Below, piece by piece: positions 8,042-15,314 of a stretch of 64,000 nucleotides of DNA. The stretch lies in assembly GCA_009844405.1 (NCBI GenBank), contig VYBO01000046.1, positions 21,244 to 85,243 on the forward strand, written 5' to 3'. This DNA is from Acidimicrobiaceae bacterium (GTDB lineage Bacteria > Actinomycetota > Acidimicrobiia > Acidimicrobiales > Aldehydirespiratoraceae). A program made the translations under genes and the position numbers. The notes beneath the pieces are model-generated. The model had not been told where the DNA came from. It searched no databases and saw only the letters and a list, made by a program, of their open reading frames with translations. The number at the start of each line of letters is the position of its first letter. Within the stretch, counting starts at the first letter, position 1.

Positions 8042-8979
8042 GGCTGGTCCCCCTGATCCTTCGGGCCGGTGGACGCTCCGGTCCGGCGGCTCAAGCCCAC
8101 CGGCGTGACCACCGACGGGCTGCCCGACCGGCGGTCGCCGGCCGCGGCGGTGGCGAGGCGCACCTCGGATCCCTCGTGCAGCCCGAGCTCGTCGGCCGCG
8201 GAACGTTGAGGCAGGGCCAGCGACACGAGCCCGCTCGAATCGGTGACGAGGCCGACGCGTCCCGGTGGCACGTCCGCATAGGCCCGGGCCCGCTCAGCCG
8301 TCCGCAGGTCTTCTCCGACCGTCACCTGCAGCAGGGCTCGCGCCTCGGCCATCTCGTCCACTTCGGCCGGGTCGACGTTGAGCTGGCAGTTTCCGAAGCG
8401 GTCCACCCACAACACCTCGGCCACCAGGGCGTCGCCGTCGCGCCGGCTCACCGGCAGCATTCCGGGAGTCAGCGTGGCCACGTCGACGGCCGGACCCAGA
8501 TCGCTCAACGGCACGCCGAGGCAGAGGTGGGCGGCCGCCGGTGCGAACACGTCGCGGCCGTCGAAGGTCGAGCCCAGCTCGCGGGGGCTCTCCAGCCGGT
8601 AGTCGGCGTCGGCCAGCTCCACCGCTCGCCCGGCCCCGCCGACGAGGGCCACCACGGGGGCCAGCAGTCCGTTGTCCGGTCCGATCAGCACCGAGGCGCC
8701 GTCGCCCACTTCCACCGCCACCGGGCGGCGATTGGTGCCCACCCCGGGGTCGACCACAGCCAGAACCACGCCCGGCAGCAGGTAATGGGCGGCCCGGGCC
8801 AGCGCCAAGCCTCCGGCCCGCACGTTGCAGGGCGCGATGCCGTGGGTGACGTCCACCACCCGCACATGGGGCGCGATGGCCGCGATGACCGAGTGGACCA
8901 CCCCGACGAACTCGTCGCCGTGCCCGTAGTCCGACAGGAACGAGATCGTGTCGTAGCCGCGCCCCGCGACGGACTTCAT
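8038..8979 (-). CDS. S-adenosyl-L-methionine hydroxide adenosyltransferase (DUF62)
   Basis: 313 residues. Members of this family hydrolyse SAM to adenosine and methionine; relatives include the fluorinase and chlorinase. Visible motifs are FLSDYGHGDEFVGVVHSVI at the N-terminus, VDVTHGI, AVVDPGVGTNRRPVAVE, LIGPDNGLLAPV and STFDGRDVFAPAAAHL. The C-terminal barrel carries WVDRFGNCQLNV. The start MKSVAGRGYDTISF at 8979 overlaps the proC stop (ATGA); the longer frame upstream is a shadow of proC. A chlorinase or fluorinase role is not suggested because no halogenation genes lie nearby. Confidence 0.9.
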   Translation of the reverse strand: MKSVAGRGYDTISFLSDYGHGDEFVGVVHSVIAAIAPHVRVVDVTHGIAPCNVRAGGLALARAAHYLLPGVVLAVVDPGVGTNRRPVAVEVGDGASVLIGPDNGLLAPVVALVGGAGRAVELADADYRLESPRELGSTFDGRDVFAPAAAHLCLGVPLSDLGPAVDVATLTPGMLPVSRRDGDALVAEVLWVDRFGNCQLNVDPAEVDEMAEARALLQVTVGEDLRTAERARAYADVPPGRVGLVTDSSGLVSLALPQRSAADELGLHEGSEVRLATAAAGDRRSGSPSVVTPVGLSRRTGASTGPKDQGDQP

Positions 8980-9773
8980 TGGCCCAGCTCGCGGGAGCGG
9001 CGGGTGGCTGCTTCGACTACCCGGTCGATGAGGTCCATGAAGCCGGCTTCGTCGAGAACGGCCAAGCCCGCGGCGGTAGTGCCGCCCGGGGAGGTGACGT
9101 TCTCGCGCAGGCGGCCCGGGTCCTCCCCCGACTCCGCCAACAGCGTGGCTGCCCCCAGCAGCGTCTGGCGCACCAGGGCATCGGCCACCGCGGGATCGAG
9201 GCCCTGAGCCGTGCCGGCGGCCCGCAGCGCCTCGGCCAGCCGGAAAACAAACGCGGGACCGCTGCCCGAGAGGCCGGTGACCGCGTCGAGGTCGGCCTCG
9301 GCCACGACCGCCACCGTTCCCACCGCCTCGAGGATGCCGCGGGCCCATTCCAGGTCTTCGGGCCCGGCCGCCGATCCAGGAGCGATGGCGGCCGCGCCCG
9401 CCCCGACCAGCGCCGGGGTGTTGGGCATCGCCCGCACCACAGGTGTTCCCGCCGGCAGGCCGGCCTCGATGGCCTCCGTGCGCACCCCCGCCGCGATGGA
9501 CAGCACCCGCGCGGTTGCGGCCGCGGCCAGAGCGGGCAGCACCGCGGCCACCACGTCGGGCTTCACTGCGATGACGGCGCCGATCCCATAGAGGGGTTCA
9601 GTGGAGGCCGACACCCCGGGGGAGGCGGCCGAGACCGCCCGCTGACGGGCCGGGTCGGGCTCCACCACGTGGAGCTCACTCGCGCCGGCCCAGCCGCGGG
9701 ACACCAGGCCCCCCAGCAGGGCCTCGCCCATCTTTCCGCCGCCGATCACCTGCAACCGGGCCATACCGGTCAT
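8976..9773 (-). CDS. proC: Pyrroline-5-carboxylate reductase
   Basis: 265 residues. It performs the last proline-synthesis step. The Rossmann motif is LQVIGGGKMGEALLGGL; the family signature includes VRAMPNTPALVGAGA, TGLSGSGPAFVFRLAEAL and VTSPGGTTAAGLAVLDEAGF near the C-terminus. Length is normal. An internal ATG nine bases downstream (MARLQV) is an alternative start. It overlaps the following SAM hydroxide adenosyltransferase gene by four bases and follows the EamA transporter by 16 bp. Confidence 0.95.
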   Translation of the reverse strand: MTGMARLQVIGGGKMGEALLGGLVSRGWAGASELHVVEPDPARQRAVSAASPGVSASTEPLYGIGAVIAVKPDVVAAVLPALAAAATARVLSIAAGVRTEAIEAGLPAGTPVVRAMPNTPALVGAGAAAIAPGSAAGPEDLEWARGILEAVGTVAVVAEADLDAVTGLSGSGPAFVFRLAEALRAAGTAQGLDPAVADALVRQTLLGAATLLAESGEDPGRLRENVTSPGGTTAAGLAVLDEAGFMDLIDRVVEAATRRSRELGQ

Positions 9774-9789
9774 ATTAATGGGACTGAGG

Positions 9790-10701
9790 TCAGCCGATGC
9801 CTGTGCTGTAGCGGGCGGTGATCTGGAGGTCGCGGCGGATCACCCCGGTCAATGCCGCGATCACGATCACCCCGCCGGCCACCTGGGCGATCTTGATCGG
9901 CTCGTCCAGGAAGATGGCGGCGAGGACCATTGTCAGCGGGGGCGCGCCCAGCAGGGCCATCGACGACACGGTGATCCGCACATGCTTGTGGGCCCAGTTC
10001 ATCAGCAGATGGCCCGATCCCGGAACGGCAACGAGCGCGGCCACCCACAGCCAGGCGGTCGCATCGGGCAGGGACAGGCCGCCACCGGTCAGGACGGCCG
10101 GCGGGGTGACCACGACCATGGCGACGATCCACGCCACCGCTTGGAACTCCAATGCGCCGACCTTCTGCCGGGCCTCCTTGGCCAGCGCCATCTGCGCGGA
10201 GAAGAGCAGCAGGGCCAGCACGGCCAGCCCGTCGCCCCGCAGGCTCCAGGTGGGCACTGAGGCCGAGCCGAACAGCACCAGCGCTGTGCCGGCCAGCGCG
10301 GTCGCCACCAGCGCCAGAAGTTTGAGCGAGACCGGCTCGGCGAACCGGCGTACCCCCGCCCAGATCAACACGACGGGCACCAGCGACACGATCATGGCCA
10401 CGTTGGTGACGGTTGTGGACTTGATGCTCTGGTAGAACGCGATGTACCACAGCCCGAGCATCACCGCGGAGGGCAGGCAGGCCCGCACCTGCGGCCACGT
10501 CACCCGGCCCCGCCGGGCCAGCACAACCCCTCCGTAGACGAGGGAGCTCAGAACCAGCCGCCAGAAGGCCAGTTGCACCGCGCCCAGGTCCACCTGGCGC
10601 ACCAGAATGTTGCCGAAGCCCCAGCACACCACTGCGCCCGATACCGCCGTCAGGCCCATGGGGTGCCACTGCGTTGCCCTTGACGGCATGGAGGCGGTCA
10701 T
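9790..10701 (-). CDS. EamA/DMT-superfamily transporter
   Basis: 303 residues with about ten hydrophobic segments in two EamA halves. The first half opens GLTAVSGAVVCWGFGNILVR and the second ends in LDEPIKIAQVAGGVIVIAALTGVI, typical of the drug/metabolite transporter fold. The substrate cannot be read from sequence. I take the ATG at 10701 (MTASMPSRATQ) because the longer frame overlaps the thioesterase and has a Pro-rich unrelated head. It lies 31 bp after the thioesterase, so it may be co-transcribed with gmaS, which makes export of an amine or amide one possibility. Confidence 0.82.
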   Translation of the reverse strand: MTASMPSRATQWHPMGLTAVSGAVVCWGFGNILVRQVDLGAVQLAFWRLVLSSLVYGGVVLARRGRVTWPQVRACLPSAVMLGLWYIAFYQSIKSTTVTNVAMIVSLVPVVLIWAGVRRFAEPVSLKLLALVATALAGTALVLFGSASVPTWSLRGDGLAVLALLLFSAQMALAKEARQKVGALEFQAVAWIVAMVVVTPPAVLTGGGLSLPDATAWLWVAALVAVPGSGHLLMNWAHKHVRITVSSMALLGAPPLTMVLAAIFLDEPIKIAQVAGGVIVIAALTGVIRRDLQITARYSTGIG

Positions 10702-10732
10702 GGCGGCGGGCCTGGGGGTAGGGGCCGGCCGC

Positions 10733-11215
10733 TCAGGCGCCGACGGCTCTGATGGCTCGGCCGGTGGTGCCCGCAGGCAGCAGCCCGGCATGGGCGTCGG
10801 CGTCGGCTCGCAGGACCGCATACAGCGCCTCGGCCATGGGGGCTACCCGGTCGATGCTGGTGTCGACGTGAAGCATCATCGACTCCTGTGTGGCGGCCAG
10901 GACCCCGCCGCCACCGCCGCGCAACTCGTGAAACAGGTGCACTCGCTTCTGGTCGGCCCCCGCGACCGTGGTGTCCACTGCCAGCGGCGCGGCCGGGGCC
11001 AACTCGTCGATGAAGGCGATGTGGGTCTCCACCGTGTAGAACGATCCGCCGGTGCTGGCCCGGTAGTGCTGGTCGAAGCCCATGCGGATCAGGTACTCGT
11101 CGCTGGCCATGCCGAACACCACGCCGTAGAAGCCCTCGGTCATGTGGCCGTTGTAGTCGATCCACTCATCGAGGACGGCGCCTCGCCAGATACGCAGCGG
11201 CCCGCCGTCAGCCAT
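10733..11215 (-). CDS. Hotdog-fold acyl-CoA thioesterase
   Basis: 160 residues. The segment EWIDYNGHMTEGFYGVVFG is the 4HBT-type hotdog signature with the helix-leading DYNGH; later parts are GGSFYTVETHIAFIDEL and VHLFHELR. This subgroup resembles thioesterases found with carnitine or betaine catabolism genes (betainyl-CoA thioesterase), and the nearby methylated-amine genes fit that, but the substrate is inference. It sits 43 bp downstream of the gmaS stop and upstream of the EamA gene, probably in one transcript. Confidence 0.75.
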   Translation of the reverse strand: MADGGPLRIWRGAVLDEWIDYNGHMTEGFYGVVFGMASDEYLIRMGFDQHYRASTGGSFYTVETHIAFIDELAPAAPLAVDTTVAGADQKRVHLFHELRGGGGGVLAATQESMMLHVDTSIDRVAPMAEALYAVLRADADAHAGLLPAGTTGRAIRAVGA

Positions 11216-11258
11216 GGACAGCGAGCCTACGAAGACCCGTGACGCCGAGGGGTGCCCG

Positions 11259-12626
11259 TCAGAACAGGGTGAGGTACTGGTCGACCTCTCCTGATGTGAC
11301 GACGTGGTGGTGGGCCAGGAACTCCTCGCGCTTCACCTTGACGTAGTAGTCGCGGTATGGGCCCTCGGCCGTGTCGCCCAGGCCCCGGCCGATCACGTCG
11401 TTGGAGGCGAGCCGGTCGGCGGCGTGCAGCAGTGTGGGCGGCAGGGCCTCGATGCCCTTGGCCGCGATCTCCTCGGCCGACAGGGTGTACAGGTTGTCGG
11501 TGTTGGGCTCGCCGGGGTCGAGGTCGCGGTCGATGCCGTCGAGGCCGCAGGCCAGGGTGGCCGCGAACATGAGGTACGGGTTGGCCGCGCCGTCGCCCAG
11601 GCGGATCTCGATGCGGTCCGGTTCGGGCACCCGGATCATCTGGGTGCGGTTGTTGCCCCCGTACACCGCGTAGGCCGGGGCCCAGGTGGCCCCCGAGGTG
11701 GGCGCGCCCACTCCCATTCGCTTGTAGGAGTTCACGATGGGGCACATCACCGCCACCAGCGACGAGGCGTGGTCGATGATCCCTGCGGTGAACTTGTAGG
11801 CCGTGTCGCTCAGGCCCAGGCCCTTGGTGTCGGGCCCGCCGGCGCCGCCGCCGATGAACAGCGGCTCGTCGTTGTCGGCCGACCACAGGCTCGCGTGGAT
11901 GTGCAGCCCGTTGCCGGTCTTGTCGGCGAACGGCTTGGGCATGAACGTGGCGTAGCGGCCGTCGCGCTGGGCCAGGGTGTGCACCATGAGCCGGAAAAGG
12001 ATGAGCCGGTCGGCGGTTGTCAGTGCGTCGGAGTACTGCCAGTTCTGCTCGTACTGGCCGTTGGCGTCCTCGTGGTCGTTGGCGTAGTTGCCCCAGCCCA
12101 TGGCGTCGAGGTTCTTCGACACCGCGGTCAAGTGGGGCAGCATCCGGGTGAGGCCCTTTGCGTCGTAGCAGGGCAGCGACATGTCGTCGCGGTCGTCGGC
12201 CACCGAGATGGAGCCGTCGTCGTTGCGAACCACCAGCGAGTACTCGGCCTCGACCCCGCACTTGAGCACGATGTTGCGCTCGGCGGCGGCCTCCATCGCC
12301 CGGCGCAGGATCACCCTCGGCGCGTACGGCCACAGCTCGCCCTCCACAGTGGGGTCGCACTGCATGGCGGCCACGTTGGGCTGCCACGGCAGCTGGGTGT
12401 ACGACGCCGGGTCGGGAAGGGCCAGGATGTCGGGGCTGGAGGGGTCCTGTCCCATGGGGCCGGCCGCGAAGCCCGCGAACCCGGCCCCGTCGCTCATCAG
12501 CGGATCGAGGGCGCCGACGGGCACGAGCTTGGCGCACGGCTTGCCGTGCATCTCCACGAACATGGCGTAGATGAACTCCACGCCGTCGGCCTCCACCCGG
12601 CTCCGGATCTCGTCGAGCGCGCTCAT
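11259..12626 (-). CDS. gmaS: Glutamine-synthetase-like enzyme, probable gamma-glutamylmethylamide synthetase
   Basis: 455 residues of the type III/GlnT glutamine synthetase family, which joins ammonia or methylamine to glutamate with ATP. Visible catalytic-domain features are GVEAEYSLVV, GNGLHIHASLWS, the ATP/glutamate loop GGNNRTQMIRVPEPDRIEIR and GDGAANPYLMFAATLACGLDGI. The C-terminal GEVDQYLTLF is typical of this branch. GlnT and GmaS cannot be separated by eye; the divergent mgsABC genes are the reason for preferring gamma-glutamylmethylamide synthetase. Start ATG 12626 is preceded by a GGGAGA ribosome binding site; the upstream extension of the open frame lacks homology. First gene of the long minus-strand run. 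Confidence 0.8.
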   Translation of the reverse strand: MSALDEIRSRVEADGVEFIYAMFVEMHGKPCAKLVPVGALDPLMSDGAGFAGFAAGPMGQDPSSPDILALPDPASYTQLPWQPNVAAMQCDPTVEGELWPYAPRVILRRAMEAAAERNIVLKCGVEAEYSLVVRNDDGSISVADDRDDMSLPCYDAKGLTRMLPHLTAVSKNLDAMGWGNYANDHEDANGQYEQNWQYSDALTTADRLILFRLMVHTLAQRDGRYATFMPKPFADKTGNGLHIHASLWSADNDEPLFIGGGAGGPDTKGLGLSDTAYKFTAGIIDHASSLVAVMCPIVNSYKRMGVGAPTSGATWAPAYAVYGGNNRTQMIRVPEPDRIEIRLGDGAANPYLMFAATLACGLDGIDRDLDPGEPNTDNLYTLSAEEIAAKGIEALPPTLLHAADRLASNDVIGRGLGDTAEGPYRDYYVKVKREEFLAHHHVVTSGEVDQYLTLF

Positions 12627-12765
12627 GTGGTTCTCCCTGTCGTCGTGCCGTCGTCGGCTGGGTCGCGGCAGCCGAGAGTAGTCAACGATCCCCTTGCGTG
12701 GGGAAAGCGCGGAGAATCGGAGGGCGCCCGGCTTGCCCGGGAACCGGGTCCGCACGATTTGCTGT

Positions 12766-12780
12766 TATGATGTAGCACCA
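12766..12780 (+). promoter_or_regulatory. Likely -10 box for a leaderless toxin-antitoxin mRNA
   Basis: TATGAT ends eight bases before the antitoxin ATG, so transcription would start at or next to the start codon. TGCT and AGCA flank the box (TGCTGTTATGATGTAGCA), a short dyad that could be the antitoxin's own operator. No good -35 box is visible. Confidence 0.4.
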
Positions 12781-13043
12781 TGCGTACACAGATCGCGCTG
12801 GCACCCGAGCAGCATGCCGAGGTCAAACGCAAGGCCGCGGACCTGGGCGTCAGCATGGCCGAGTACATCAGGCGGCTCATCGAGCGGGACCTGAACCGGC
12901 CGAGGCCCCGAGGCGGCCTCCCATCGATTATCGGCATCGGCCGCTCGGACGGGGGCAGCGACGCCGCGGCCGAGGGCAAGAACAGCGCCGTGGCCGAGGC
13001 GGTGGACGCCCTGTGGCGAGAGAAGGAGGCTCGCCGGCGTTGA
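12780..13043 (+). CDS. Ribbon-helix-helix antitoxin (VapB-like)
   Basis: 87 residues. The N-terminal 45 residues (MRTQIALAPEQHAEVKRKA, then DLGVSMAEYIRRLIERDL) fit a ribbon-helix-helix DNA-binding domain: a β strand followed by two amphipathic helices. The C-terminal part is charged and probably neutralises the toxin. It is followed by the PIN-domain gene with overlapping stop and start (TTGA). As in known VapBC systems it would repress its own promoter. Inserted between the divergent gmaS and mgsA genes. Confidence 0.8.
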   Translation: MRTQIALAPEQHAEVKRKAADLGVSMAEYIRRLIERDLNRPRPRGGLPSIIGIGRSDGGSDAAAEGKNSAVAEAVDALWREKEARRR

Positions 13044-13456
13044 GCGTGTTCGTCGACACGTCGGTCTGGTTCGCGGCGGCCGCCGCGGACGACGCCGACC
13101 ACGCTAGGGCGGCGGCGCTGCTCGAGAGGTTCGAGGGGAGGCTGCTCACCAGCGATCATGTCATCGTCGAGACGTGGATGCTGGCAGCCGGTCGGCTCGG
13201 TGCGAGCATCGCTGAGGCCCTCACGACCTCGATCCGCACCGACGTCGCTCAGGTCGAGGCGGCGACAGTCGCCGATCTCGAAGTCGCGGCCCAGATTCGC
13301 GAGAGCTTCCCGGACCAGAGGTTCTCGCTCGTGGATCGGACGAGTTGGGCCGTCATGCAGCGTCTCAGCGTTCATGAGGCTCTCAGCCTGGACCGCGACT
13401 ACTCGATCTACCGGTTCGGCCGCGACCGTCGCCGGGCCTTCACCGTCCATTCGTGA
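13040..13456 (+). CDS. PIN-domain toxin (VapC-like ribonuclease)
   Basis: About 138 residues. Acidic PIN residues are visible: the first Asp in SVFVDTSVWF, the Glu in IVETWML, and the Asp in FSLVDRTSWAVM; a fourth is likely in LSLDRDYSIYRFG. PIN toxins cleave RNA, often tRNA or rRNA. The start is probably TTG 13040, overlapping the antitoxin stop, or GTG 13046. The last codons lie inside a 36-bp sequence that is repeated 72 bp downstream. Confidence 0.8.
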   Translation: MSVFVDTSVWFAAAAADDADHARAAALLERFEGRLLTSDHVIVETWMLAAGRLGASIAEALTTSIRTDVAQVEAATVADLEVAAQIRESFPDQRFSLVDRTSWAVMQRLSVHEALSLDRDYSIYRFGRDRRRAFTVHS

Positions 13457-13532
13457 CGACACCGCGGTCAGAAGGCGAGCCGCGGAGAAACTCCGTACCG
13501 TCGCCGGGCCTTCACCGTCCATTCGTGACGAC
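13425..13532 (+). repeat. 36-bp direct repeat, one copy in the toxin 3' end
   Basis: ACCGTCGCCGGGCCTTCACC and the next 16 bases occur at 13425-13460 and again, identical, at 13497-13532, a period of 72 bp. The first copy encodes the last residues and stop of the PIN toxin; the second is non-coding and lies 76 bp before mgsA. This is a recent tandem duplication or a recombination scar. Confidence 0.9.
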
Positions 13533-13607
13533 GGCTGCCGGAGGCCACACGGCCGATGGTGGGGCGCTACCGTGTCGGGCCGTGCCGACGAGCTGCCGGA
13601 CTGCGAC

Positions 13608-14507
13608 ATGTGCGGGATAGTCGGGCTGTTCTGCAAGACCGAGACCCACCGCCACGAACTGGGCCGGCTGACTGCGGTGATGCTGCGCGAGATGCGCGAC
13701 CGGGGCCCCGACAGTGCCGGGTTCGCGTCCTACGACGCGGGCCTGCCCGATCGCACCCGCATCACGGTGCTGGCCGAGGGCATCACGGTGGACTGGGGTC
13801 CGGTGGCAGCCGCGCTGGAGGGAGTCCTGGGCGCCGAGGTCACCGTGAGGGCCGTGCACGACCACGTCGTGTTCTCCACCGGCGGCGACGGCCGGGCCGC
13901 CCGCCAATGGATCATCGACAACGTGGCCGGGGCCACCGTGCTGAGCTACGGCGCCCAGATCGAGCTGTACAAGGCGGTCGGCGACCCCGACCTGGTGGCC
14001 GAGCGCTACGACCTGGCCTCCCGAACCGGCACCCACGCCCTGGCCCACACCCGCATGGCCACCGAGTCCGCGGTCACCACCAACGGCTCTCACCCGTTCG
14101 CCACCGGCGCCGACACCTGCCTGGTGCACAACGGGTCGCTGTCCAACCACAACCGTCTGCGGCGGTTCCTCGAGGGTCACGGCGAATCGTTCCAGACGGA
14201 GAACGACTCCGAGGTGGCCGCCGGCTACCTGGCGTGGCGGATCCGCTCCGGCGACACCATCTCGCAGGCGTTGGAGGGGGCCCTCGACGACCTCGACGGC
14301 TTCTACACGTTCGCCATCGGCGTGGCCGACGGTTTCGCCATCCTGCGCGACCGGATCGCCTGCAAGCCGGCGGTGGTGGCCGAGACCGACGACTGGGTGG
14401 CCATGTCGTCGGAGTACCGGGCCATCGCCCGCCTGCCCGGCGCGGCCGACGCCGAGGTGTGGGAGCCCGAGCCGGCCCGCATCTACACCTGGAGCCTGGC
14501 CGCGTGA
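13608..14507 (+). CDS. mgsA: Class-II glutamine amidotransferase subunit, probable N-methylglutamate synthase subunit A
   Basis: 299 residues. The protein starts MCGIVGLFCK, so Cys2 becomes the N-terminal nucleophile of an Ntn-type glutaminase. Further class-II features are EMRDRGPDSAGFAS, HTRMATESAVTTNGSHPF and VHNGSLSNHN. As a stand-alone glutamate-synthase amidotransferase domain followed by stand-alone versions of the other two domains, it fits MgsA (also called GlxB). The start is fixed by the need for Cys2. It ends GTGA, overlapping mgsB. Confidence 0.88.
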   Translation: MCGIVGLFCKTETHRHELGRLTAVMLREMRDRGPDSAGFASYDAGLPDRTRITVLAEGITVDWGPVAAALEGVLGAEVTVRAVHDHVVFSTGGDGRAARQWIIDNVAGATVLSYGAQIELYKAVGDPDLVAERYDLASRTGTHALAHTRMATESAVTTNGSHPFATGADTCLVHNGSLSNHNRLRRFLEGHGESFQTENDSEVAAGYLAWRIRSGDTISQALEGALDDLDGFYTFAIGVADGFAILRDRIACKPAVVAETDDWVAMSSEYRAIARLPGAADAEVWEPEPARIYTWSLAA

Positions 14508-15217
14508 AGCGTCGCTTCGACCTCGCAGAGGTCAGCCGGCGCGAGCTCAACCAGGCGCTTCACGACGCCTCCGACGGGGAGTCGTTCGAGGTCCTCAACC
14601 CCCGGGGCGCCCACGCCGTGGCCTGCGGGATCACCGCCGACCTCGACGTGGTGGTGCGGGGCTCGGTGGGCTACTACTGCGCCGGCATGCACCAGCGGGG
14701 CGGGGTGCTGGTGGAGGGCAACGCCGGCACCGGGCTGGCCGAGAACATCATGTCGGGGCTGGTCCACATCACCGGCAACGCCACCATGTCGGCCGGCGCC
14801 ACCGGCTGCGGGGGAATGGTGGTGGTGGGCGGCAACGCCGGCGCCCGCTGCGGCATCTCCATGAAGGGCGTCGACATCGTCGTCGGGGGCGATGTCGGCC
14901 ACATGAGCGCGTTCATGGCCCAGGCCGGGAACCTGGTGGTGTGCGGCGACGCCGCCGCGGACTTGGGGGACTCCATCTACGAGGCCCAGATCTTCGTGCG
15001 GGGCGACGTCGAGTCCTTGGGCGCCGACTGCATCGAGAAGGAGGTGCGCCCTGCCCATGTCGAGACTCTCACCCGGCTGCTGGCCGCGGCGTCACCGGTA
15101 GGGGACGGGGTCGACGTGTCGGACTTCCTCCGCTACGGGTCGGCCCGGCGCCTCTACAACTTCACCATCGACGACGTGGACGCCCTTGAGGCCGAGCGGA
15201 CAGGCATGGTTCGATGA
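14504..15217 (+). CDS. mgsB: Glutamate synthase C-terminal-like subunit, probable N-methylglutamate synthase subunit B
   Basis: 237 residues, GTG start inside the mgsA stop. The middle is a right-handed β-helix of the GXGXG type found at the C-terminus of glutamate synthase, seen as repeated glycine pairs: GGVLVEGNAGTGLAENIM, GGMVVVGGNAGARCGISM, VVGGDVGHMSAFMAQAGNLV. The end LYNFTIDDVDALEAERTG resembles MgsB/GlxC. It probably scaffolds the MgsA-MgsC complex. No enzymatic residues are expected in this domain. Confidence 0.85.
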   Translation: MKRRFDLAEVSRRELNQALHDASDGESFEVLNPRGAHAVACGITADLDVVVRGSVGYYCAGMHQRGGVLVEGNAGTGLAENIMSGLVHITGNATMSAGATGCGGMVVVGGNAGARCGISMKGVDIVVGGDVGHMSAFMAQAGNLVVCGDAAADLGDSIYEAQIFVRGDVESLGADCIEKEVRPAHVETLTRLLAAASPVGDGVDVSDFLRYGSARRLYNFTIDDVDALEAERTGMVR

Positions 15218-15303
15218 GGACTTCGGAGACGCCGAGCGAGGCCGTGGCCCGAGCGGCCCGTGAGCGCAGAGAACAAGAGCGGGCAGCCCTTGAGGCCGAG
15301 CGG
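15182..15303 (+). repeat. 18-bp direct repeats around dispersed repeat copy B
   Basis: GCCCTTGAGGCCGAGCGG occurs at 15182-15199, inside the mgsB 3' end, and at 15286-15303, just before mgsC. The dispersed repeat lies between them. The arrangement looks like a duplication made when the element arrived, or misaligned recombination; it is observed, the mechanism is inference. Confidence 0.75.
15234..15283 (+). repeat. Dispersed repeat, copy B
   Basis: Same core as copy A (GAGGCCGTGGCCCGAGCGGC then CCGTGAGCGCAGAGAACAAG and AGCGGG). It sits in the mgsB-mgsC gap, ending 31 bp before the mgsC start, and is framed by 18-bp direct repeats. Confidence 0.85.
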
Positions 15304-15314
15304 GAGGCCGCCCG

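Noticed and set aside
8038-8979. Fluorinase or chlorinase
   Set aside because: Family resemblance alone; no halometabolite genes are nearby and plain SAM hydrolysis is the common activity of DUF62 proteins.
12623-13636. 337-codon minus-strand frame over the toxin-antitoxin genes
   Set aside because: It crosses two coupled plus-strand genes with clear ribbon-helix-helix and PIN motifs and contains both copies of the direct repeat; no domain in it.
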